DNA of 64,000 nucleotides from Flavobacteriaceae bacterium (GTDB lineage: Bacteria; Bacteroidota; Bacteroidia; Flavobacteriales; Flavobacteriaceae): the NCBI GenBank assembly GCA_014238425.1, contig JABABD010000017.1:24908-88907 (forward strand), read 5' to 3'. The notes below the pieces were generated by a model. That model saw only the letters and a program-made list of their open reading frames with translations. It made no database searches and was not told the origin of the DNA. The position numbers and the translations under genes are program-made. Each line of letters begins with the position of its first letter. Position 1 is the stretch's first letter. Shown here one piece after another: positions 10,016-19,000 of this stretch.

Positions 10016-10111
10016 CGGCAAGTCCTACACAACTAGCTCCTGTTTAATCCTCCAGGGCGGGAACGCAGCAAAGGTCGACGGTTGTAGCAGTGTGATGTAG
10101 GTAGCTTGCCA
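10016..10111 (+). ncRNA. ffs: Signal recognition particle RNA, small bacterial type (4.5S)
   Basis: The segment has the apical SRP domain of bacterial 4.5S RNA (GGGCGGGAACGCAGCAAAGG, which contains the purine-rich asymmetric loop bound by Ffh). It is closed by a terminal stem formed by GGCAAG (10017-10022) and CTTGCC (10105-10110), with a paired TCCTACAC / GTGATGTAGG inner stem. A T run follows directly and would terminate transcription. The length of about 95 bases and the promoter fit. The RNA works with Ffh and FtsY in co-translational membrane targeting. Confidence 0.93.
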
Positions 10112-10181
10112 TTTTTTGTGCGCTAAAGTTTCCTATTTATTATTGTATTTTTGAAACCTTAATATCAACAGTAAAGTCTTT

Positions 10182-10985
10182 ATGTCAAACGTAGTCCTTA
10201 TTACAGGAGGCTCTTCCGGAATAGGAAAATCTATAGGAGAATATCTAACAGAAAAAGGCTTCAAAGTCTATGGTACAAGCAGAAACCCAGAGCGCTATAC
10301 TGATAGCAAATTTTCAATTATAACTTTAGATGTTACCAAACCAGAAACAATTAAACAATGTGTGGATCAGGTTATTTTGGCTGAAGGTCGTATAGATGTC
10401 TTGATCAACAATGCTGGTGTTGGTATTACGGGTGCTATTGAAGAAATTCCAGAGATTGAAATCAAAAACAATTTTGAGATCAATTTTTTTGGACCTATAA
10501 ATGTGATAAAAGCGGTATTGCCGCAAATGCGAGAGAAAAATTCAGGTCTTATTATTAATATTACGTCTATTGCGGGATATATGGGATTGCCTTACCGAGG
10601 TGTTTATAGTGCCAGTAAAGGAGCTTTGGAGTTGCTTACTGAAGCTTTTAGAATGGAACTTAAGGCGTTTAATGTACATATGACCAACGTTGCTCCTGGA
10701 GATTTCGCAACGAATATTGCATCGGGACGTTATCATGCTCCAGTAATATCTGATTCTCCTTATAAAGAATCTTACGGTAATTCCTTAAAGATGATAGATG
10801 ATCATGTTGATGCTGGACTAGATCCACAACTTATGGCAAAAGTGATTTATAAGGTCATTCATACAAAAAAACCTAAAGGACACTACAAAGTAGGTACCTT
10901 TCTTCAGAAATTCTCTGTTGTTTTAAAACGTATTCTTCCTGATAAGGTGTACGAAAAAATGCTGATGAATCATTATAAGTTATAA
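10182..10985 (+). CDS. SDR family oxidoreductase
   Basis: This 267-residue classical short-chain dehydrogenase/reductase has the Rossmann cofactor motif TGGSSGIG near residue 8, NNAGVG near 88, and a catalytic Tyr-x-x-x-Lys in GVYSASKGAL near 150 preceded by the catalytic Ser (INITSIAG). Asn/Arg residues after the second strand (GTSRNPERY) suggest NADP preference. The substrate is unknown. The gene stands alone downstream of the SRP RNA. Confidence 0.88.
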   Translation: MSNVVLITGGSSGIGKSIGEYLTEKGFKVYGTSRNPERYTDSKFSIITLDVTKPETIKQCVDQVILAEGRIDVLINNAGVGITGAIEEIPEIEIKNNFEINFFGPINVIKAVLPQMREKNSGLIINITSIAGYMGLPYRGVYSASKGALELLTEAFRMELKAFNVHMTNVAPGDFATNIASGRYHAPVISDSPYKESYGNSLKMIDDHVDAGLDPQLMAKVIYKVIHTKKPKGHYKVGTFLQKFSVVLKRILPDKVYEKMLMNHYKL

Positions 10986-11112
10986 GCTTTAACGGGTTAT
11001 CTACAGATCGTTGAAAACAATTTTGTTTTAGGGATGCCATTCACTTTTATTGAGGTTGATAAGTTGTAAATTTGAAACTGAAATTCAACACAACTAAAAC
11101 AATCCATATCAC

Positions 11113-11766
11113 ATGAAATTTTTTATTGACACAGCTAATCTAGACCAAATAAGAGAAGCTCAAGATCTTGGTATTCTCGATGGCGTTACCACAAATCCAT
11201 CATTAATGGCAAAAGAAGGTATTACAGGGCATGATAATATATTAAAGCACTATGTCGACATCTGTAATATTGTAGATGGCGATGTGAGTGCCGAAGTTAT
11301 CTCTACTGACTTTGAAGGTATGGTTAGAGAAGGTGAAGCACTTGCCGAGCTACATGACCAAATTGTCATCAAATTACCAATGATAAAAGACGGTGTAAAG
11401 GCGTGTAAGTATTTTAGCGATAAAGGCATAAAAACCAATGTGACTTTGGTGTTTTCACCAGGTCAAGCCTTATTAGCTGCTAAAGCTGGAGCTACTTATG
11501 TGTCACCATTTATTGGACGATTAGATGATATCTCTACAGATGGATTGAATCTGATAGCTGAAATCCGTATGATTTATGACAATTATGGTTTTGAAACTGA
11601 AATACTTGCGGCTTCTATAAGACATACTATGCACGTCATTGACTGTGCAAAGCTAGGAGCAGATGTTATGACAGGACCTCTAAGTTCTATTGAAGGACTT
11701 TTAAAACACCCATTGACGGATATTGGTCTTGCTAAATTTTTAGCAGACTATGAGAAAGGAAATTAA
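11113..11766 (+). CDS. fsa: Transaldolase / fructose-6-phosphate aldolase family protein
   Basis: The 217-residue length is that of the short Fsa/TalC subfamily of transaldolases. Family blocks are [34 protein letters not shown], the Schiff-base Lys in VIKLPM (near residue 86), [19 protein letters not shown] and [12 protein letters not shown]. It either transfers dihydroxyacetone units in the pentose phosphate pathway or cleaves fructose 6-phosphate; sequence alone does not separate the two. It ends before a strong terminator. Confidence 0.88.
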   Translation: MKFFIDTANLDQIREAQDLGILDGVTTNPSLMAKEGITGHDNILKHYVDICNIVDGDVSAEVISTDFEGMVREGEALAELHDQIVIKLPMIKDGVKACKYFSDKGIKTNVTLVFSPGQALLAAKAGATYVSPFIGRLDDISTDGLNLIAEIRMIYDNYGFETEILAASIRHTMHVIDCAKLGADVMTGPLSSIEGLLKHPLTDIGLAKFLADYEKGN

Positions 11767-11784
11767 ATACATAAATATTTAAAC

Positions 11785-11820
11785 AAAAAAAATGCGCAAT
11801 TTTTAATTGCGCATTTTTTT
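11785..11820. terminator. Bidirectional intrinsic terminator
   Basis: An 11-base-pair perfect stem (11791-11801 with 11805-11815, three-base loop) is flanked by an A run on the left and a T run on the right. It can serve both the converging fsa gene and the minus-strand gene ending at 11822. Confidence 0.92.
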
Positions 11821-11821
11821 G

Positions 11822-13240
11822 CTATTGATTTAACAGTCCTAGTACTTGTTCTTCAAAGTAATGACTGGCCATATTGGCATTTCCGTGTACTATAATACCA
11901 TCTTCATTAATAAGCATGACTTTGTTGAGTCTACTAATAACCAATTGTTTTTTTGCGTCTTCGGGTTTAACAAATTGATATTCATTAACGATAGGGAACT
12001 TGTATTTTTTTAAAGCTTTTTCCCAATTTTGAGAAGACAATTTATTGGCACTAATAGCGATAAAATCAATATCAGGATAATGCTTTTTAAGTTTTTGAGC
12101 CTTTAAATGTGCTTCTTTGAAATGTCTTCTCCAACGATAGGACCAAAAATATATAACGGTGGGTTTCTTGATAATAGAAGGCAAGGATACTTCTTCACCT
12201 TCATGATTGATTAAAGCTATGTTTGGTACTTTAGTTCCAGGAGTTAATTTCATGCAACCCTTGGCAACATTGGTAATTTCTTTTTTATGAGATTCGTTTG
12301 TACTCTTTTCTAGATAAACTTCAATAAATTGGCTAATTTCCGCAGCTTTATTATTACTATCAAGAAATGCCCAAGCTGAATGCTTCATATGGCTATTCTT
12401 TATAGAGTTATTAGTAACAAGGCTGTCAATAATGTTTAGTCTATCTAGATTGTAATCCAAAGAATTTCTTTTGAAAACACTATCACTACTATGCTTAAAA
12501 TGTTTACTCAAAGCAATGTTATTAAAATGATATTCCAAGAACCTAAAATAAGGAAAGTAGTTCCTTAAATTTTCATTGTTATAATTTACATCTTTTCTAT
12601 AATCATAGAAATCATTTGGTAGCGACCTTAAATTAATCAACTCATTATTACCATAATAGGCAAAAGGATAAAGCTCCTTACGCGCATAGTTATAATAGTG
12701 AATATTGGCATCAGCTATTTCATTGAAAATTTCTGAAGTAGAGTTCTTACGTTCAAATTTCTTTAACCGTTCATGTTTTGCATGTGTAATAGAATCAACC
12801 TTATGTCTAAATTCTTCAGGAGATAATTGACTGAATTCTAACATATACTCACGTTCCTTCTCATTCTCAAGAAATAAATTGATAAGATAATTGTTCTTTT
12901 TAGCGCCCTTACCCGTAAATACCAAGGATTCATCAAATTCCATAGTATTGAGCCTAAAATGCAAGCTATCACCTTCTTCTAATAAGACAATCTGTTCTTC
13001 AGGTCTATGCTTAAATGTGTAAATACCGGAGTCAAGATCTTCAATTTTATAAAGAAATCTATTATTTGCATCTAGTAAAACAGTATCAATTGCAAGAGCA
13101 CCGCGACTAAGAACTACATATCTTGAGTTAGGGTTAACAATTTCTCCTCCGACAAATGCATGGCTTTTACTGTCGTTAGTGTCTTGTTTGCAGTTAGTTA
13201 TAAACAAAGACAACAAAATAATCAGTACAAAGTTCTTCAT
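11822..13240 (-). CDS. Thioredoxin-fold (TlpA-like) lipoprotein lacking the CxxC motif
   Basis: The start is set at MKNFVLIILLSLFITNC (ATG 13240), giving lipobox Cys17; a longer reading frame adds 23 residues before the signal. Residues about 27-120 resemble the DUF4369-like beta domain found in front of many Bacteroidota TlpA proteins, followed by a helical middle. The C-terminal 120 residues are a thioredoxin fold (PTVIYFWSYRWRRHFKEAH, DIDFIAISANKLS). Where active thioredoxins have WCxxC, this protein has R369-W370-R371-R372-H373, so both cysteines are missing and it cannot act as a dithiol oxidoreductase. A binding or structural role is likely. Confidence 0.75.
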   Translation of the reverse strand: MKNFVLIILLSLFITNCKQDTNDSKSHAFVGGEIVNPNSRYVVLSRGALAIDTVLLDANNRFLYKIEDLDSGIYTFKHRPEEQIVLLEEGDSLHFRLNTMEFDESLVFTGKGAKKNNYLINLFLENEKEREYMLEFSQLSPEEFRHKVDSITHAKHERLKKFERKNSTSEIFNEIADANIHYYNYARKELYPFAYYGNNELINLRSLPNDFYDYRKDVNYNNENLRNYFPYFRFLEYHFNNIALSKHFKHSSDSVFKRNSLDYNLDRLNIIDSLVTNNSIKNSHMKHSAWAFLDSNNKAAEISQFIEVYLEKSTNESHKKEITNVAKGCMKLTPGTKVPNIALINHEGEEVSLPSIIKKPTVIYFWSYRWRRHFKEAHLKAQKLKKHYPDIDFIAISANKLSSQNWEKALKKYKFPIVNEYQFVKPEDAKKQLVISRLNKVMLINEDGIIVHGNANMASHYFEEQVLGLLNQ

Positions 13241-13376
13241 ATATGATAAAATCAGTCTAAAGTTAGATTCTGATTGATGATAAACAAAAGTATATTTTGA
13301 ATACAACATCTGCTGTTAATGCGCTGTTAAAGTTAATATATAACGATTTTAATTTTATGCTATAGCTTGTTTTTTC

Positions 13377-13384
13377 TACTTTTG
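13377..13384 (+). promoter_or_regulatory. Probable -7 promoter element of the ABC-F gene
   Basis: TACTTTTG matches the TAnnTTTG consensus and lies 22 bases before the ATG at 13407. No good TTG is seen about 20 bases upstream, so the assignment rests on the -7 element alone. Confidence 0.45.
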
Positions 13385-13406
13385 CAGCAAATTTAAAAAC
13401 GACATT

Positions 13407-15032
13407 ATGTTATCAGTTTCAAACCTTTCGGTTCAGTTTGGAAAACGTATCTTATTTGATGAAGTAAATACCACATTCAATAACGGTAATTGCTATGGAA
13501 TCATTGGTGCTAACGGTGCAGGAAAATCTACATTTTTAAAGATTATTGCAGGACAACAAGACCCTACATCTGGACAAGTACATTTGGAGCCTGGTAAGCG
13601 TATGTCTGTTTTAGAACAGAATCATAACTTATATGATGAGCATCCAGTGTTAGAAACGGTGATTATGGGTAATAAGCCATTGCATAAGATCAAGACTGAG
13701 ATTGATGCTTTATATGCTGATTATACAGATGAAAATGCTGAGAAGATAGGAGAATTGCAGGTCACTTTTGAAGAGATGAATGGGTGGAATGCAGATAGTG
13801 ATGCCGCAGCAATGCTCTCAAACCTTGGTATTAAGGAAGACGTGCATTACAGCCTAATGAAGGATTTAGATGGTAAGCAGAAGGTACGGGTATTGCTGGC
13901 ACAGACTCTGTTTGGGAGTCCAGATGTGCTTATTATGGATGAGCCCACCAACGACTTGGATTACGAAACCATTACTTGGTTAGAGAATTTTTTAGCGAAC
14001 TACGATAATTGTGTCATCATCGTATCGCACGATCGTCACTTCTTAGATTCTGTATGTACACATATTTCTGATATTGATTTTGGAAAAATAAATCATTATT
14101 CAGGTAACTATACGTTTTGGTATGAATCGTCTCAATTAGCAGCAAAACAAAGAGCACAGCAGAATAAAAAGGCAGAAGATAAAAAGAAAGAATTAGAAGA
14201 ATTTATTAGACGCTTTTCTGCTAACGTGGCAAAATCTAAACAAGCAACAAGTAGAAAGAAAATGATCGATAAGCTTGATATTTCGAGTATTAAGCCATCA
14301 AGCAGAAGATATCCTGCAATTATTTTTGAAAGAGATCGCGAGGCAGGCGATCAAATCCTCAATGTTGAGGGCTTAGCCAAATCCCTAGACGGAGATATCT
14401 TATTTAAGAATGTAGATATCAATCTTACTAAGGGAGATAAAGTAGTCGTGTTTTCTAAAGATTCTAGGGCTACATCGGCATTTTATGAGATATTAAATGC
14501 TAAAGAAAAAGCAGATGCAGGTAAATTTGCTTGGGGTGTTACTACAACGCAATCATATTTACCATTAGATAATTCAGAGTATTTTGAAAACAATCTTACT
14601 TTGGTGGATTGGTTAAGGCAATGGGCCCAAACTGAAGAAGAAAGGGAAGAAGTTCATGTGCGTGGCTTCTTAGGTAAGATGATTTTTAGTGGAGAAGAGG
14701 CTCTTAAGAAAAGTAATGTGCTTTCTGGAGGCGAAAAAGTACGTTGTATGTTAAGCCGGATGATGATGTTACGCGCCAATGTACTAATGTTAGATGAGCC
14801 AACTAACCATTTAGATCTAGAGAGTATTACTGCTTTTAACAATTCCTTGAAAAATTTTAAAGGTACTGTATTGTTTACAACACATGATCATGAGTTTGCC
14901 CAAACAGTAGCCAATAGGATTATTGAATTAACACCTAATGGCGTTATAGATCGTTACAGTACGTTCGATGAGTATATGCAAAATCCTAAAGTAAAAGAAC
15001 TTCGCGAAAAAATGTACGCTGTTACAGTTTAA
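13407..15032 (+). CDS. ABC-F family ATP-binding protein (YbiT-like)
   Basis: This 541-residue protein has two ABC cassettes, no membrane segment, and the charged interdomain linker (about 245-290, QQNKKAEDKKKELEEF) of ribosome-associated ABC-F factors. Cassette 1 has Walker A GANGAGKST at 34-42, Walker B LIMDEPTNDLD and a weak signature (LDGKQK). Cassette 2 has a good signature LSGGEK and Walker B LMLDEPTNHLD, but its Walker A is replaced by SKDSRATSAF near 350-359. This pattern is known in Bacteroidota YbiT-like members. The likely role is translation-related ATP-dependent ribosome binding; a drug-resistance role is not indicated. Confidence 0.88.
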   Translation: MLSVSNLSVQFGKRILFDEVNTTFNNGNCYGIIGANGAGKSTFLKIIAGQQDPTSGQVHLEPGKRMSVLEQNHNLYDEHPVLETVIMGNKPLHKIKTEIDALYADYTDENAEKIGELQVTFEEMNGWNADSDAAAMLSNLGIKEDVHYSLMKDLDGKQKVRVLLAQTLFGSPDVLIMDEPTNDLDYETITWLENFLANYDNCVIIVSHDRHFLDSVCTHISDIDFGKINHYSGNYTFWYESSQLAAKQRAQQNKKAEDKKKELEEFIRRFSANVAKSKQATSRKKMIDKLDISSIKPSSRRYPAIIFERDREAGDQILNVEGLAKSLDGDILFKNVDINLTKGDKVVVFSKDSRATSAFYEILNAKEKADAGKFAWGVTTTQSYLPLDNSEYFENNLTLVDWLRQWAQTEEEREEVHVRGFLGKMIFSGEEALKKSNVLSGGEKVRCMLSRMMMLRANVLMLDEPTNHLDLESITAFNNSLKNFKGTVLFTTHDHEFAQTVANRIIELTPNGVIDRYSTFDEYMQNPKVKELREKMYAVTV

Positions 15033-15265
15033 GCGCTCATGCTTGATCTTATTTCTTCAACAATAGGTACAGATCGATCTAATTGGTCTTCACGAACATA
15101 GAGTTCTTGACTTCCAGGAATTGATGCTCCAAAGCCTGCTAATCTACCAGATTCGGTTTCGTCTTTAATAACTGGAGAAATACCAATTTCTTCAAGACGA
15201 GTAATTATCAGATTGGTGATTATAAAGCTTCCTGTATATATTTTTATGTATTCAGATTCGCTCAT
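15029..15265 (-). CDS. DUF2007 domain protein
   Basis: This 78-residue cytoplasmic protein fits the DUF2007 (putative signal-transducing) family: an N-terminal YIKIYTGSFIITNLIITRLEE with a strand-helix pattern and a C-terminal GSQELYVREDQLDRSVPIVEE. Its stop codon region overlaps the end of the convergent ABC-F gene by four bases. No catalytic residues are evident and the role is unknown. Confidence 0.75.
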   Translation of the reverse strand: MSESEYIKIYTGSFIITNLIITRLEEIGISPVIKDETESGRLAGFGASIPGSQELYVREDQLDRSVPIVEEIRSSMSA

Positions 15266-15430
15266 AATAATTGATCTTTCTCTTAAAGATACGAAATATA
15301 TTGCACTTGCTTAATTTATAATTTCAGCAATTAAGTGCCTTATTGTCAATATATTAATCATATATTAAATCAAAGACCACTAAAGTCTGGATGTGTTGAA
15401 TTCGAAATTTAATCTCTAACAGTGGAATTA

Positions 15431-16261
15431 TTAAAAGGTTCCAACAATACCAATTTGCCCTGCACCAAGTTTAAGATTCCAAGAGATGTTCTTTTTCTTA
15501 TTTGGATACTCGTATAAGTTTCTCTTAAACAAAAAATTGTCAATACTATCTACAACAACAATACTTAAAACAGTTCCTAAAGCCACATCTGTAAGCCAAT
15601 GAGCACCTATCCACATTCTAGAGATGGGCGTGATAGATCCTAGGCCATATATTAGGATTTTTGCGCTTAAACTATCAAATTGCTTAGCGATGACATGTGC
15701 TGTTGTCATAGCTAAAACGGCATGACCAGATGGTGTCGAATGGAACGCGCCCTCTTTGCTAAAAGGCTTGAAGATATCTTTTCCATAAACTGAGCCTGGT
15801 CGTGCACGGCCGATAATATTTTTTGCAGCAGATTGTATAAAGCCAACCGTAAAACCTGAAGCTATAAGTAAGACACCAGTTTTTCGAACTTTTTCATTTT
15901 TAGTCAATAACCCAAATCCGTATATGCCAGCAGAGATAGCATAATTATTTTGTGGATTGCCAAAATAGCGTCCAAAATCCCTAATTACTAGAGGGATATC
16001 ATCCCTTTGCTTAGTAAAAAACTCTGAAGATTCTTCATCAAATGTGTAGAGTACGGCTGTGCCAAGTGCCACACCTGCAAAGGTTAGAGCATCTTTTTTT
16101 TTCCACCTAAGTGGTTGTGTAAACGCATGTCCGACACCTTTTATACTAGCTCTAGCATCGTATTTAAGTAAATCCCAAGTGCTGGTTGAATCTTTGACTT
16201 TTCCTTGCGAAAAAGAAGTAGCTACAAATAGAAAAATCAACAAATTAAGGAGGTGTTTCAT
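15431..16261 (-). CDS. PAP2 family phosphatase, membrane/periplasmic
   Basis: This 276-residue protein has a signal sequence (MKHLLNLLIFLFVATSFSQG) and the three PAP2 (type 2 phosphatidic acid phosphatase) motifs: KNIIGRARP near residue 143, PSGHA near 176 and SRMWIGAHWLTDVALG near 212. The catalytic His is in the last motif. Hydrophobic segments around 120-140 and 185-235 suggest membrane association. The substrate could be a lipid phosphate or undecaprenyl pyrophosphate. It lies 40 bases downstream of pheT on the same strand. Confidence 0.88.
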   Translation of the reverse strand: MKHLLNLLIFLFVATSFSQGKVKDSTSTWDLLKYDARASIKGVGHAFTQPLRWKKKDALTFAGVALGTAVLYTFDEESSEFFTKQRDDIPLVIRDFGRYFGNPQNNYAISAGIYGFGLLTKNEKVRKTGVLLIASGFTVGFIQSAAKNIIGRARPGSVYGKDIFKPFSKEGAFHSTPSGHAVLAMTTAHVIAKQFDSLSAKILIYGLGSITPISRMWIGAHWLTDVALGTVLSIVVVDSIDNFLFKRNLYEYPNKKKNISWNLKLGAGQIGIVGTF

Positions 16262-16301
16262 ATTTAGAAATCTGTTTAAAAGAAGTCCAAAAGGTAGAAA
16301 A

Positions 16302-18728
16302 TTATCTTAATTCAGCACCAAGTTGCTTCTCGAAATTTGCTTGTAATTTACTCATTATCTTGTCTATTTGTTTGTCTGTAAGTGTTTTGTGGTCATCTTG
16401 AAGTATAAAGCTAACGGCATAACTCTTTTTGCCTTTAGGCAGATTTTTTCCTTGATAAACATCAAACAAAGTGATATCTTTAAGAAGTTGTTTTTCACTT
16501 CGTTTCGCAATTGTATGAATCTCTTTAAAAGATACGGCAGTATCTAATAACAATGCAAAATCACGACGTACTGCAGGGTATTTTGCTAGGCCTGAAAATT
16601 GAACTTTTTGATGTTTTGCACTTTCTAAAATGGTATCCCATTTAAAATTTGCATAAATCACTTCTTGAGCAATGTCAAAGTGCTTCGAGATGGACTTTTT
16701 TACTACGCCAAATTCTACAAGAGTTTTTTTCGCCCATTGTATTTCTATTCCTTCAGAAAAGATATCTGATTTTATTGGATTTGATGTCGTATTACTAAAT
16801 CCTAAGCGATTTAATACTGAGGATATAACGCCCTTAGCATAAAAGAAATCACTAGTTTTTGCAGCTGAATTCCAAGTTTCACTTACACGATTTCCAGTTA
16901 CAAATATTGTAAGGTGTTTATGTTCCTCTCTTCCTGAAGGAAAATTATGATACGTTTTGCCAAACTCAAAAAGCTTAAGGTCAGAACGTTTTCTATTAAT
17001 ATTATAAGATATAGCTTCTAATCCAGAGAATACTAATGATTGCCTCATCACTGCTAGATCCTGGCTTAACGGATTCAACATTTGTACATTGAACTCTTCT
17101 TTTAAGTCATTACTTAAAGTTATATATTTTTCGGTTGTTAGTGAATTGGCAAGCATTTCATAAAAGCCATTTGCAACTAACTGATTACTTATAACATTTT
17201 GTAATTTATAATCTTCAAACTTGGATGAATTCGAAATAGAGGCATTTAGTTTTTCAGTTGTTTTAATAGCGTTGTAACCATATACTCTAAGGATTTCTTC
17301 AATAACATCAGCCTCACGCGTCACATCATTTCTGTAAGCAGGAATAGTCAAGCCTAAACCAGTTTCAGTTACGTTGTTGATAGTGATGTCTAATGAAGAT
17401 AAAATGCGTTTTATTGTTTCTCTAGGAATTTCTTCACCTATAAGTTTTGTTGCATTGTCAAAATTCAATACAACTTGCGAATCTTCAATTTTAGTAGGAT
17501 AAACATCATAAATATCCGAGGTGATCTCACCACCAGCAATATCCTGGATCAGTAAAGCTGCACGTTTCAATGTATATTCCGTGATATTTGGATCGATGCC
17601 TCTTTCAAACCTGAAGGATGCATCTGTATTCAATCCATGACGTTTAGATGTCTTTCTAACGCTTACAGGATTAAAGTAAGCGCTTTCCAAGAAAATGCTA
17701 GTGGTGGTTTCTGAAACACCAGAGTTGATACCGCCAAAAACTCCAGCAATACACAGGGGTTTGTCAGTATCACAGATCATTAAATCTTCTTCATGAAGCT
17801 CCCTTTCAATATCATCAAGAGTTACGAATTTTGTTCCTTTTGGCAATGTTTTTACGATAATTTTTCCATTAGAAACCTTAGCTGCATCAAAAGCATGTAA
17901 AGGTTGTCCAAGTTCATGTAGTACGTAATTGGTAGCATCTACTATATTATTTACTGGAGATAAACCAATGGCTTTTAAACGATGCTGTAACCATGCTGGA
18001 GAATCTCCTACTTTCAAGCCACTTATTGTAACTCCGCAATAGCGAGGTGCTAATTCTTTATCTATAACTTCAATATCTATTTTAAGCGTGCGATTATCTA
18101 TTTTAAAAGCACTTACCGAAGGAGTAATAAGCTCTACCGCTACTTCATTCTGTAAAAGCCCAGCTTTAAGATCACGAGCCACACCATAATGACTCATGGC
18201 ATCTGCACGGTTAGGTGTCAATCCTATTTCAAAAACGTAATCATTTTCAACATCAAAAATCTCGGAAGCTTTAGTGCCAGTTTTTAAGGTCTCATCTAAA
18301 ACCATAATACCATCATGGCTATTCCCAAGACCTAGTTCGTCTTCTGCACATATCATTCCGTAGCTTTCCTCTCCACGAATCTTACCTTTTTTAATAGTCC
18401 AGGCCTCACCTTTATCGTCGTACAATTTCGTACCAATTGTCGCTACAGCTACTTTCTGTCCTTTAGCAACATTGGGTGCGCCGCAAACAATCTGTACTGG
18501 AGTATCTGTACCAATATCTACTGTCGTTAATCTCAATCTATCAGCATTGGGGTGCTGGACACAGGTCAATACTTCTCCGACTATAACACCTTGAAGGCCC
18601 CCTTTAACTGATTGGTAGGATTCTACACCTTCGACTTCAAGTCCGAGATCTGTCAATAATTCAGATGTTTTTTCGACATCCCAATTCATGTTGATGAATT
18701 GCTTTATCCAGTTGTATGAAATTTTCAT
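16302..18728 (-). CDS. pheT: Phenylalanyl-tRNA synthetase beta subunit
   Basis: This 808-residue protein matches full-length PheT. It has the N-terminal tRNA-binding OB domain (about 40-150, GEVLTCVQHPNADRLRL), the B3/4 editing domain (about 210-375), B5 (about 405-475), the catalytic-like core (RQSLVFSGLEAISYNINR), and the C-terminal ferredoxin-fold anticodon-binding domain (about 715-808, KYPAVRRDFALLLD). It forms the alpha2-beta2 enzyme charging tRNA-Phe. The pheS gene is not adjacent on either side, as is common in Bacteroidota. Confidence 0.97.
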   Translation of the reverse strand: MKISYNWIKQFINMNWDVEKTSELLTDLGLEVEGVESYQSVKGGLQGVIVGEVLTCVQHPNADRLRLTTVDIGTDTPVQIVCGAPNVAKGQKVAVATIGTKLYDDKGEAWTIKKGKIRGEESYGMICAEDELGLGNSHDGIMVLDETLKTGTKASEIFDVENDYVFEIGLTPNRADAMSHYGVARDLKAGLLQNEVAVELITPSVSAFKIDNRTLKIDIEVIDKELAPRYCGVTISGLKVGDSPAWLQHRLKAIGLSPVNNIVDATNYVLHELGQPLHAFDAAKVSNGKIIVKTLPKGTKFVTLDDIERELHEEDLMICDTDKPLCIAGVFGGINSGVSETTTSIFLESAYFNPVSVRKTSKRHGLNTDASFRFERGIDPNITEYTLKRAALLIQDIAGGEITSDIYDVYPTKIEDSQVVLNFDNATKLIGEEIPRETIKRILSSLDITINNVTETGLGLTIPAYRNDVTREADVIEEILRVYGYNAIKTTEKLNASISNSSKFEDYKLQNVISNQLVANGFYEMLANSLTTEKYITLSNDLKEEFNVQMLNPLSQDLAVMRQSLVFSGLEAISYNINRKRSDLKLFEFGKTYHNFPSGREEHKHLTIFVTGNRVSETWNSAAKTSDFFYAKGVISSVLNRLGFSNTTSNPIKSDIFSEGIEIQWAKKTLVEFGVVKKSISKHFDIAQEVIYANFKWDTILESAKHQKVQFSGLAKYPAVRRDFALLLDTAVSFKEIHTIAKRSEKQLLKDITLFDVYQGKNLPKGKKSYAVSFILQDDHKTLTDKQIDKIMSKLQANFEKQLGAELR

Positions 18729-19000
18729 GTGTTATGAATAGTTATATAGCTCATTTTAATCGTTTGGCAAAGATAGGATTTTGGATGGAGTAAACAACTT
18801 GCTTCGCAATCTGAATTGTATTTTAAACTTGAGTTAATAAATTGAAAATATCAACATTCAAAATTTATGTATATCATTGAATATAAGTAATTTACGTAGA
18901 TGATTGTTATTAACTTTTAAATCCTTATAAATGAGATGTGATTTTGCATGAATGAAAATTTTAGTTTGCGGTACTAACCATTTTTAATCTATTATACACA

